From positions 310,001 to 374,000 of the forward strand of contig JAUIHP010000002.1 in NCBI GenBank assembly GCA_030431975.1: a DNA stretch of 64,000 nt. The letters run 5' to 3'. The position numbers and the translations under genes are program-made. Shown one piece after another: positions 26,011 through 33,792 of the stretch (positions within the stretch are counted from its first letter, which is position 1; every line of letters begins with the position of its first letter). The stretch is from a bacterium (GTDB lineage Bacteria > Eisenbacteria > RBG-16-71-46 > CAIMUX01). A model generated the notes under the pieces. The model did no database searches and was not told the origin of the DNA. It saw only the letters and a list, made by a program, of their open reading frames with translations.

Positions 26011-28404
26011 CTACTGCAGGACCAGAGTTTTCTCGCTGAGAACCCGGTCCTCCGTGCGAAGCACCTGGAAGTAGATTCCCCCCGGAACCCGCGTCCCAAG
26101 GTCGCTGCGACCATCCCAGGCGATGGAGTGGGCGCCGGCGTCCAGCTCTCCGTCAACGACCGTGGCCACACGTCGGCCCTGCACGTCGACCAGGGTCAGC
26201 TCGACCCGCTCCGACTGCGCGAGCTGGAATCGAAGCACGCCGCCCATCTCGGAAGAGATCGGGTTCGGCGTTGCGCTGAGAAGTTGGGTCAACTTCGGAA
26301 GCCCTTCGGTCGGGGCGTCGGTCGTTTCTGTGACGCCAAAGATCTCGAAGTCGTCGATTGCAGCCTCGACGATGGAACCGTCGCCCTCGTCGGCAGCCGT
26401 AAAACGAACCTGGATCTGATCGGTCACGGTGACGAAGTCGGCGACCTTGAACTCCGCCTTCTCCCAGAACGCACGTGACGTCGACAAGATCTCGACGTTG
26501 GTCCAGTTCGAACCGCCATCGCTCGAGATGTCGATGACGAATTCATCGTCAACGGCGGAGTTGCCGTCGTTGACGTACCAACGGTGGTAGCGAATGGTCG
26601 GGTCCTCGACCTCGGTCAGGTCGAACACCGGAGTGAAGAGAATTTGCGTACCGCCGTCGATGTCGTTGGTGCCGATTCCATCTCCCGGGGCGGCTTGCCC
26701 GGTGAAATAGCACTCCGTGCCCGGGTCCGGCGTGTGATCGTCCTCAGGTTGGATGACACCACCACCAGAGCCGTTCGGATCGTCACGCGTCCACTCGCCC
26801 GTGTCCCCGGTCCCGCCGAAACTCCAACCGTTGTTGGCTTCGGCCTCGTCCACGAAGAAGGAGGCGTTGAGAGTGAAGTTGCGAGTCGCCGGTTGGTTTG
26901 CGGTGATGACGACCTGTCCCTCGGCCGCACCGAAGCCAAAGAGTCCGACGCGAACGTCATAGCTTCCCGCCGGAACGAAATCGAAGGCGTAGTCGCCGTT
27001 GGAGTCCGTCGTCGCAACCAGAGGCGTACCCAGAATCTCGACTTCGGCGCCAGCCAGCGGAGCCGGCGTCAGGCTCGATACGTTTCCGCTCAAAGGTGCG
27101 TTCGGAAGACGCGTGAGAGCAAAGTCACCGTTGGTCGTCGTTCCCGCGGTCAGACTCGTATTGAAGCTGCCAGTCGCATACCCGTAGGCCTCGATCTCGA
27201 CGAGATAGGCACCCGGATCGAGATTGAACTTGTAGACACCGTCATTGTTCGTCGTCCGCGTCTCGCCGTCGATCGACACCGTCGCGCCGACGACCGGGTT
27301 CCCGCTCGTTGCGTCGGTGACGATTCCTTCGAGAGAACCGTAGTCCGGAACGAACTCGAAGACATAAAGGCCGGAGTTGATGTCGGCGATGTAGATGTAG
27401 CCGTTGTCTGCATACGGATAGACGCCCCAAGCTCCATCGAACCCGCTCCCCCCGCCGGGGAACGTATCGTAGTAGCCGGCCCGCTCCGGCGACGACGGAA
27501 CGGAGATGTCCACCACTTCGTAGCCGTTGCGGTACCAGGAGACGTGCGCCAGACCATCTTCGATGCAAACGTTGTGGACGATGGCATCCGTGTCGGTCGG
27601 GTGGTTGTACTCGCCGACCTTGAACATGCTGCTCGGATCGGAAACGTCGATGATGGTGAGATGGCCGCCCGAAACCTCATCGGTCGTGGCGGCGTAGCTG
27701 CCGTCCTCCGTCACCCACACATTGTGAGTGAAATTGTCGTCGGTCGGGATCACTCCCAGCACGGGCATCGCGGACGGAAGCGCCGTGATGTCCGCCGTCG
27801 CGAGAACGCCGGCATAGATCGCCGACAGATACGCGACCCCGTCCTGAGTCATGAGGTCATGGACGTAGAAGTCGTCGAAGTTGTAGATCGGCTGCGGGTC
27901 CGAAGGATCGACGTTGAGATCGTAGATCCAGGTCCGTGGCGAATCAAAGCCTCCGCCGCAACAGAAGGCGTACCCCAGATCCATGTCGATGAAGATGTTG
28001 TGCGAGGTGAAGAACTCGTTCGTCCGCCGCCGTACCTCGAACGGATTCAGAGGGTCTGACATGTCGACGACGACAAGTCCGTCCCCGCCCTGATCGTCGA
28101 CGATGTAGGCAAACGTCCCAAACGTCTTGATGTCGCGCCAGATGCTTCCCCCGCCCGGCACCCAGAGAACTTCCTGAGGCGACGCCGGATTGGTCACGTC
28201 GACGAAAGAGGTCCCGTTGGAGACTCCGATGATGGCCAGTTCGGTCCCGTCTGGAGCCGAGTAGCCCCAGATGTCGTTGTAGGTCCCGTACTGGTCCACG
28301 TTGACGATGAGATTGACGTTGTCGCTCTGCGCCATGGCAGCGGCAGCAGAGGCCAGAACAAGGCAAACGAAAAAGAGCACACGGAGAGGGTGGCGTACCG
28401 CCAT
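26011..28404 (-). CDS. LVIVD-repeat (choice-of-anchor B) exported protein 4
   Basis: A 797-residue paralogue. The signal is about 1-25 (AAAAMAQ). The propeller (about 30-365) has WGYSAPDGTELAIIGVSNGT, TTDEVSGGHLTIIDV and VSWYRNGYEVVDI. Two regulatory-like modules follow (SLEGIVTDATSGNPVVGATV; LSGNVSSLTPAPLAGAEV), then a jelly-roll segment (GWSFGGTGDTGEW to VEAAIDDFEIFG) and a FlgD-Ig-like end (SATPNPISSEMGGVL, AWDGRSDLGTRVPGGIYF). ATG at 28404 has GGGAGG 10 nt upstream; the upstream open frame lacks a signal. It is the first gene of the array and is divergent from the molybdoenzyme. Confidence 0.85.
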   Translation of the reverse strand: MAVRHPLRVLFFVCLVLASAAAAMAQSDNVNLIVNVDQYGTYNDIWGYSAPDGTELAIIGVSNGTSFVDVTNPASPQEVLWVPGGGSIWRDIKTFGTFAYIVDDQGGDGLVVVDMSDPLNPFEVRRRTNEFFTSHNIFIDMDLGYAFCCGGGFDSPRTWIYDLNVDPSDPQPIYNFDDFYVHDLMTQDGVAYLSAIYAGVLATADITALPSAMPVLGVIPTDDNFTHNVWVTEDGSYAATTDEVSGGHLTIIDVSDPSSMFKVGEYNHPTDTDAIVHNVCIEDGLAHVSWYRNGYEVVDISVPSSPERAGYYDTFPGGGSGFDGAWGVYPYADNGYIYIADINSGLYVFEFVPDYGSLEGIVTDATSGNPVVGATVSIDGETRTTNNDGVYKFNLDPGAYLVEIEAYGYATGSFNTSLTAGTTTNGDFALTRLPNAPLSGNVSSLTPAPLAGAEVEILGTPLVATTDSNGDYAFDFVPAGSYDVRVGLFGFGAAEGQVVITANQPATRNFTLNASFFVDEAEANNGWSFGGTGDTGEWTRDDPNGSGGGVIQPEDDHTPDPGTECYFTGQAAPGDGIGTNDIDGGTQILFTPVFDLTEVEDPTIRYHRWYVNDGNSAVDDEFVIDISSDGGSNWTNVEILSTSRAFWEKAEFKVADFVTVTDQIQVRFTAADEGDGSIVEAAIDDFEIFGVTETTDAPTEGLPKLTQLLSATPNPISSEMGGVLRFQLAQSERVELTLVDVQGRRVATVVDGELDAGAHSIAWDGRSDLGTRVPGGIYFQVLRTEDRVLSEKTLVLQ

Positions 28405-28563
28405 GCTTCGAAATCCTCCCTTTTGGGGGGCGAGTGGTTTGGTGTCACCGGAAGCAGCCCGGCAACGGGTGTCTGGACGAGCCCCAGACAATGCACTGCA
28501 GCGATTTACTAGTTTAGACGAGCGTCTTTGACTCTGCAGCAGGCAAATCCGGCCCATTTCGGT

Positions 28564-30942
28564 ATGTCTGACCTCGATCAAATCAACCTAACCGACCGAT
28601 CCGTTCCAATCTCGCTGACAACTCTCGGAATTGCCAACCTCGGGGTCACCGCCTACGCTCCGGGCATGGCCAAACCCAAAGTCGACGCCGCCGGCGGCTT
28701 CCCCGCCCTGTTCTATGTTTGGAAAAAGGCCCGCGAGGCCGGCGGGCCCTGGAAGCTCTACAAGCGACTTCGGTCGCGGAACGCCTGTAAGACCTGTGCG
28801 TTGGGGATGGGAGGCGCCCGCGGCGGCATGGTCAACGAGGCCGGGCACTTCCCCGAGGTCTGCAAAAAGTCCGTGCAGGCCCAGGCCGGCGACATGGGAG
28901 AAGCGCTCAGCGACAGCCGGGTGCGCCGGACCTCCATCGCGCAGCTCCAGAGGATGACTCCCCGCGACCTCGAGAAAATGGGCCGCATCGCCTTCCCCAT
29001 GGTGGCTCGGAAGGGGGACTCCCACTTCACGCGGGCCAGCTGGGACGACGCCCTGGGAGCGCTGGAGCGAGCATTCGGCGAGGGTAGCCCGGACGAAACG
29101 TTCCTCTACTCATCGGGAAGGTCGAGCAATGAGGCCGCGTTCCTCTTTCAGCTCGTCGGTCGGGCCTACGGCACACCCCATATCCACAACTGTTCCTACT
29201 ATTGCCACTCCGCATCCGGGGTGGCCCTCAGCCAGGTCTACGGCTCCGGCACCGCCTCCATCGTCCTGGACGACATCGGCAAGGCCGACTTCGTTCTCAT
29301 CGCGGGAGCGAACCCGGCCAGCAACCACCCTCGACTCATTACGCAACTCATGGAACTCAAGCGGCGCGGGGGCAAGGTCGTCATCGTCAACCCTCTCGAG
29401 GAGCTCGGACTCGTCCGCTTCCGCGTGCCTTCGGATGTGCGGAGTCTCCTTTTCGGTTCGCAGATCTCGGACGTCTATCTCAAGCCGCACATCGGTGGCG
29501 ATATCGCTCTTTTCAGCGGGCTGCTCAAGGCATTGATCGAAGCCTCCCGGAATGGAAACGCAGTGTCACTGGACGTCGAGTTCATCCGCAATCACACCGA
29601 GGGCTGGGACGCGGTCGAACGGACCGTCGATTCGCTCGATTGGGACGAGATCGAACGTCGATCCGGAGTCACCCGAACGGAGATCGAGGAAACGGCGCAA
29701 CTCATCGCGAAGGCCAGGAACGGAATCTTCTGTTGGGCGATGGGACTGACCCACCACGCACACGGTGTCGACAACATTCTCGCGTTGGCCAACCTCGCTT
29801 TGGCTCGCGGTTGGTTGGGACGACCGGGAGCCGGGCTCCTCCCCATTCGCGGACATTCGAATGTGCAAGGGGTCGGATCCGTCGGCGTCTCGCCCGGAAT
29901 GAAGAAAGCCTTCGCGGCCCGCTTGCGGGAGCTCTATGGAATCGAAGGCGCCGAAGGCGGAACCGACACGTACGGATCGATGAACGCTGCGGAAGCCGGA
30001 AAAATGCGCGCCGCACTCCTTCTCGGCGGCAACCTGTTCGGAAGCAATCCCGACCGGGCCTGGTCTGCCCGAGCGCTCTCGCAGGTGCCGTTCAAATGCT
30101 TCATCTCGACCAAGCTCAATGAAGGTCACGTCCACGGAATGGGAGATGAAACCTGGATCCTTCCACCGCTGACCCGGGACGAAGAACCCCAGGCCACGTC
30201 GCAGGAGTCGATGTTCAACTACGTTCGACTCTCGGAGGGAGGCGAGCCTGCCGTCGAGGGCGAGATGCGATCGGAAGTCGACATCATCGCATCCTTCGCC
30301 GAACGGGTCCTGCCGCCGGGGCGGTTCGATTGGAACGAACTTCGATCCCACGATGCTCTGCGTGCGGCCATCGCCAAGACGGTTCCCGGGTACGCGGCTC
30401 TCGCACAGCTAAAGGATGCCAAGAGCGAGTTTCAGATCGAAGGCCGGACCTTCCACGAACCGAAATTCGGGACAGAGAACGGAAAGGCTCACTTCCATTC
30501 GGTCTCGCTGCCGTCCATGGACTCGCGTACCCAGGACGGAAGAATCAGAACCGACAGCGATACCTTCGGCTCACGCCCGGAGGCGAAGCGGCAGCCACAC
30601 GATCCGTCGTCGGGCCCGGATCTTCGCGTCATGACGATCCGTTCGGAAGGACAGTTCAACTCCGTCGTCTACGACGAAGAGGATCTCTACCGGGGAAACG
30701 AACACCGCAATGTCATCATGATTTCAGCGGAGGACGCCGAACGCTTCGGCGTCGGTGAAGGGGACCCGGTGGAAGTTTGGAACGAGACGGGGTCCATGAA
30801 GGTCCAGATCGCGATCGTCTCCATTCGGGCAGGGAATGCCGCAATGTACTATCCGGAGGCGAACATTCTCGTTCCCCAGGTCGTGGATCCCTCTTCGGGC
30901 ACCCCAGCATTCAAGAGTGTTGGGGTTTGGGTGCGGAGGTGA
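28564..30942 (+). CDS. FdhF/YdeP-family molybdopterin oxidoreductase
   Basis: About 792 residues, cytoplasmic (no signal). It matches the YdeP-like branch of formate-dehydrogenase alpha proteins. The N-terminal CKTCALGMGGARGGM segment replaces the full four-Cys cluster of true FdhF. The cofactor region is FLYSSGRSSNEAAFLFQLVGR, then HNCSYYCHSASG, where the Cys before His corresponds to the Mo-ligand Sec/Cys position. Later come GANPASNHPR, GHSNVQGVGS and a C-terminal MopterinDinuc-binding domain (MTIRSEGQFNSVVYDEEDLYRG). The substrate is unknown for this family. ATG at 28564 is chosen tentatively; an in-frame TTG at 28528 and ATG at 28666 are alternatives, and no strong ribosome site is seen. 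Confidence 0.85.
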   Translation: MSDLDQINLTDRSVPISLTTLGIANLGVTAYAPGMAKPKVDAAGGFPALFYVWKKAREAGGPWKLYKRLRSRNACKTCALGMGGARGGMVNEAGHFPEVCKKSVQAQAGDMGEALSDSRVRRTSIAQLQRMTPRDLEKMGRIAFPMVARKGDSHFTRASWDDALGALERAFGEGSPDETFLYSSGRSSNEAAFLFQLVGRAYGTPHIHNCSYYCHSASGVALSQVYGSGTASIVLDDIGKADFVLIAGANPASNHPRLITQLMELKRRGGKVVIVNPLEELGLVRFRVPSDVRSLLFGSQISDVYLKPHIGGDIALFSGLLKALIEASRNGNAVSLDVEFIRNHTEGWDAVERTVDSLDWDEIERRSGVTRTEIEETAQLIAKARNGIFCWAMGLTHHAHGVDNILALANLALARGWLGRPGAGLLPIRGHSNVQGVGSVGVSPGMKKAFAARLRELYGIEGAEGGTDTYGSMNAAEAGKMRAALLLGGNLFGSNPDRAWSARALSQVPFKCFISTKLNEGHVHGMGDETWILPPLTRDEEPQATSQESMFNYVRLSEGGEPAVEGEMRSEVDIIASFAERVLPPGRFDWNELRSHDALRAAIAKTVPGYAALAQLKDAKSEFQIEGRTFHEPKFGTENGKAHFHSVSLPSMDSRTQDGRIRTDSDTFGSRPEAKRQPHDPSSGPDLRVMTIRSEGQFNSVVYDEEDLYRGNEHRNVIMISAEDAERFGVGEGDPVEVWNETGSMKVQIAIVSIRAGNAAMYYPEANILVPQVVDPSSGTPAFKSVGVWVRR

Positions 30943-30970
30943 GGGGTTGGTGCCGGGCGTTGCAGCAGAC

Positions 30971-31014
30971 AGCCCGGCGTCACGGCGCTTGTTCCAAGCG
31001 CGTGACGGCGGGCT
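30971..31014. terminator. Long hairpin downstream of molybdoenzyme
   Basis: Arms of about 19 bp (AGCCCG..CGTCACG..CGCTT and AAGCGCGTGACGGCGGGCT) with one mismatch, one bulged G and a 5-nt loop GTTCC. It starts 29 bp after the stop at 30942. No T-run follows, so it may be a terminator, a processing or stability element, or an operator. Confidence 0.5.
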
Positions 31015-31084
31015 GCAGCTGAACGCCCCCGGGGCTTTGGTGCCTGGGTGTTCTTTGAGGACTGGGAACGGCGACGCATTTGGC

Positions 31085-31158
31085 CAGCGGAAGTGCGTCT
31101 TTTGGCGGGAGTGCGTCTTCTAGCGGGATTGCGTTCTTAGCGGGAGTATCATCTTGGC
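31085..31158. repeat. 17-18 bp degenerate tandem repeat
   Basis: Four to five copies of a unit near GCGGGAGTGCGTCTTCTA, degenerating toward the right where they run into the start of the DUF1801 gene. Otherwise the 30943-31153 gap contains only the long hairpin. Confidence 0.75.
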
Positions 31159-31606
31159 AGCGGTGAATCAGATCACGGATCCGGGGGTCGCTGCGGTCTT
31201 CAGGGGCTACCCGCCGAGGTACCGAGGCAGAATGATGGGCCTGCGGAAGCTCATCCTCGACACGGCAGACGCCACCGAAGGTGTGGGGCCGATCGAGGAG
31301 TCCTTGAAATGGGGTCAGCCGGCTTACGCGACGCCGCAAAGCAGGACGGGAAGCCCGATTCGACTCGACTGGAAGGAATCCCGCCCGGAAGAGTATGCGA
31401 TTTGCCTTCACTGTCAGACGAACCTGGTGGAAACGTTTCGAAGTTGGTTTCCCAAGGAGTTTCGGTTCGACGGGAACCGGCGAATCGTCTTCGCCGAAGA
31501 TGAAGTTGTCCCGCTGGGGCCGCTCTCCGTCTGCATCGAGGCTGCCCTGACCTACCACCGGGACAAGTCGAAGATGCCGAAGCGGAGTAGGAAGCGGAGC
31601 ACGTAG
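31154..31606 (+). CDS. DUF1801-family protein
   Basis: A 150-residue (or 147-residue) small cytoplasmic protein. Features of the family are the N-terminal helix pair (FRGYPPRYRGRMMGLRKLI), the SLKWGQPAYATPQS turn and the CLHCQTNLVETFRSWFP region. Relatives include YdhG-type and predicted iron-chaperone proteins, but the biochemical role is unsettled. Starts are TTG at 31154 or GTG at 31163; neither has a clear ribosome site, and the tandem repeat runs into the start. The basic C-terminus is KMPKRSRKRST. Confidence 0.75.
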   Translation: MAAVNQITDPGVAAVFRGYPPRYRGRMMGLRKLILDTADATEGVGPIEESLKWGQPAYATPQSRTGSPIRLDWKESRPEEYAICLHCQTNLVETFRSWFPKEFRFDGNRRIVFAEDEVVPLGPLSVCIEAALTYHRDKSKMPKRSRKRST

Positions 31607-31645
31607 TCCGGGCCGGGGCGGCCCGCTCCTTCGCACCTGGTCCAG

Positions 31646-32860
31646 TTAGGACTTGCCTGCCAGCACCTCTTTGATCAGCTCTTCGGTCCGACGGACCATC
31701 GTCTCGACCGAATAGTCGGTCTTCGCGATCTCCTGACCCCGCTCTCCCATCCTCCGTGCTCGTCCCGGATCACGAATCACCGAGTCGATCGCGGCGGCGA
31801 GACCGGCTTCATCTCCGGGATCGACCAGGAGTCCGTTCTCCCCTTCCTCGACCATTTCGGCAAGCGCGCCGACCCGGGTCGCAACCACGGCATTGCCTGC
31901 GTCCATCGCCTCGATCAATGAAAGCGGCTGGGTCTCGACGAGAGGGTGACTGGACAGCACGGCCACATCGAAACCGCTCATGATGTGACGGGCGTCGGAG
32001 CGTTGCCCGAGGAAGCGTACGGAGGCCTCGATTCCAAGCTCGCGAGTCATGGACTCCAACGCGGAACGGCGGGGACCGTCTCCCACGACCCAGAGTTCGG
32101 CGGGACCGGACTTCAGTACGCGAGCAAAGGCGCGTAACAGCAACTCGTGATTCTTTTCCGGCCGCAGCACGGCGGTGATCCCGACCACCGGAACGTCCGA
32201 CGTGTTCGGCGCGTCCGGCACGCCCGACACGTCCGGTACCCCCAGCGTTACCGTACCTCGGATCTCTGCTCTGACCTCGTCACGCAAACGCAATCGCGTG
32301 GATTCGTCCGGTGAAAGAATGGGCACGCCGTTGTGGATCACCGTGATCACATCCGGGTTCCATCCTTCGGTCTCGACGAGATACTGCTTCTGCGCTTCGG
32401 CGATCGAGATGATTCGGTCGAGGTGGTTCTTCACCAGGCGGATCGGCTTCTTCAAACTCGGCTGCCCATCCGCCTGTCGTGTCGTGTGCACCGGCATCAG
32501 GCGTACTTTCACCCCTCTGCCGAAAGAGGCCAGGGTTCCGTAGAAAACGGCGTGGGCATGATCGAGGAAGTAGATGACGTCGTAGCGACCACTCGTGAAC
32601 ACGCCGCGAAGCTTTGGAATCAGAAAGGGATCGAGTCGGCCGGAGCCGGTGAATTCGGAGTGAGTCGGCACTCCTTCTTCTTTCAGCTGCTCACCGATCG
32701 GTCCGAGCTCTCGCAAGGCGAGGAGTTCGACTTCATAGGGAGGCTTGCGGAACCCGCGCAACAGGTGCGCAAAGACGATCTCAGCGCCGCCGACGACAAA
32801 GGTCGTGCCGGCGAAGAGGATCCGAATCGTAGATTGCTGAGAGTCGTCAGGCGGGGTCAA
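31646..32860 (-). CDS. Glycosyltransferase, GT4-like (GT-B fold)
   Basis: A 404-residue GT-B enzyme transferring a sugar from a nucleotide donor, probably in envelope polysaccharide or glycolipid synthesis. The N-terminal domain begins ILFAGTTFVVGGAEIVFAHLL. The C-terminal donor domain has AVLRPEKNHELLLRAFA, VGDGPRR, FLGQRSDARHIM and the E-x7-E region HPLVETQPLSLIEAMDAG. Between the domains, residues about 205-225 are a short GVPDVS-GVPDAP-NTSDVP repeat insertion from 18-bp repeats. The start is TTG, overlapping the anti-sigma stop (TTGA), so it is coupled to the sigma operon. Acceptor unknown. Confidence 0.88.
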   Translation of the reverse strand: MTPPDDSQQSTIRILFAGTTFVVGGAEIVFAHLLRGFRKPPYEVELLALRELGPIGEQLKEEGVPTHSEFTGSGRLDPFLIPKLRGVFTSGRYDVIYFLDHAHAVFYGTLASFGRGVKVRLMPVHTTRQADGQPSLKKPIRLVKNHLDRIISIAEAQKQYLVETEGWNPDVITVIHNGVPILSPDESTRLRLRDEVRAEIRGTVTLGVPDVSGVPDAPNTSDVPVVGITAVLRPEKNHELLLRAFARVLKSGPAELWVVGDGPRRSALESMTRELGIEASVRFLGQRSDARHIMSGFDVAVLSSHPLVETQPLSLIEAMDAGNAVVATRVGALAEMVEEGENGLLVDPGDEAGLAAAIDSVIRDPGRARRMGERGQEIAKTDYSVETMVRRTEELIKEVLAGKS

Positions 32861-33093
32861 AGTTTACCGCGGTCGATGCGAACGATGCGGCGCTGCAACC
32901 GGATGACCATGTCTTTCTGCGCGCAGCAGTTCTTCATGCGGCGGACCAGCGTCACCGTCTGCGTGATCGTCTGGACTTGCGCCCGGCAGTGGCTGCACTT
33001 GGCCAAATGCTCTTCGATGGCGCTACAGCTGTCGGGACAAACTTCCTTGTCGACATACTCCGAGATGCAGGCCAGAACTTCGGAACACTTCAT
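32857..33093 (-). CDS. Soluble zinc-binding anti-sigma factor (zf-HC2)
   Basis: A 78-residue protein. ATG at 33093 overlaps the end of the sigma gene (stop at 33096). It has the ZAS signature HLAKCSHC (H-x3-C-x2-C) with an upstream Cys, followed by a short helix. There is no transmembrane segment, so it should act in the cytoplasm, like RsrA rather than membrane anti-sigmas. Extra cysteines (CPDSC; NCC) lie on both sides and could sense redox or metal state; that is inference. It is immediately downstream of the ECF sigma gene, the standard cognate arrangement. Confidence 0.85.
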   Translation of the reverse strand: MKCSEVLACISEYVDKEVCPDSCSAIEEHLAKCSHCRAQVQTITQTVTLVRRMKNCCAQKDMVIRLQRRIVRIDRGKL

Positions 33094-33095
33094 GG

Positions 33096-33713
33096 TCAAC
33101 CTGTCTCCCCCGTACGGCACACTCTCTCGGCGAAGTACTCACCCAGTCGGTCGCGAAGGATGGTCCGGGCCCGGTGCAGGCGCCACTTGACCGCGCCCAG
33201 GGGCAGCTCGAGGGCCTGCGCGACCTCGTCGTTGGACATGCGGTTCACGTCCCGCATGACGACGATGGTCCTAAGGTCGATGGGCAACTCTTCGAGCGCA
33301 GATTCGAGAACCGTGGCGGCTTCACTCGACTCCAGGTCTTCGAGGGCCGAGCTTCCGAAGTCGGCCAATTCCATGAAGTGGGCGTCGCCCTCTTCGCCGC
33401 CGCCAACCGGAGCATCCATAGAGAACACATCGGACCGCCGCTTGCGAAGCTTCATCAGGCCCTGATTGACGGCGATGCGATGGAGCCAGGTATTGAAACG
33501 GCTCTTACCCTGAAACTCGCCGATCTTGTCGAGAGCCTTGAGGAAAGACTCCTGGACGACATCCTCGGCGTCTTCCTCCCGCTTCATGAGGCGGAGGGCC
33601 AGGCGGTAGATCGGGTCCACGCTGCCGGCGGCCAACTCCCAGAACGCCTCGCGGTCTCCCGTTTTGGCTCTGTCCAGGAGCGCCGCTTCTGCTTCCATGT
33701 CGAGTGTCGTCAT
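33096..33713 (-). CDS. ECF-type RNA polymerase sigma factor
   Basis: A 205-residue sigma factor of the RpoE-like ECF class. Region 2 is VDPIYRLALRLMKREEDAED followed by VVQESFLKALDKIGEF and SRFNTWLHRIAVN. Region 4 is LPIDLRTIVVMRDVNRMSND with the helix-turn-helix EVAQALELPLGAVKWRLHRA. ATG at 33713 with AGAGG 4-5 nt upstream is preferred to an ATG four codons earlier. A 40-residue acidic linker joins the two regions. It is divergent from the sulfatase/TPR gene, which may be a target. Confidence 0.92.
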   Translation of the reverse strand: MTTLDMEAEAALLDRAKTGDREAFWELAAGSVDPIYRLALRLMKREEDAEDVVQESFLKALDKIGEFQGKSRFNTWLHRIAVNQGLMKLRKRRSDVFSMDAPVGGGEEGDAHFMELADFGSSALEDLESSEAATVLESALEELPIDLRTIVVMRDVNRMSNDEVAQALELPLGAVKWRLHRARTILRDRLGEYFAERVCRTGETG

Positions 33714-33792
33714 CTCGCCTCTCATTCTACCATAGGAGCGGCGAGGTCTCGTAGGTGGCCCCTGCGAATAAGCGGTGCTACCGTCCGTACTT

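Noticed and set aside
28564-30942. Second selenoprotein candidate (formate dehydrogenase-like)
   Set aside because: Formate dehydrogenases often carry Sec, but here the frame has no internal TGA and the aligned position is Cys in SYYCHSASG.
30980-31636. 218-codon minus-strand frame with KDALPLA-like repeats
   Set aside because: It is antisense to the DUF1801 gene and to the tandem repeat; the peptide repeats simply mirror the DNA repeat, and there is no ribosome site or homology.
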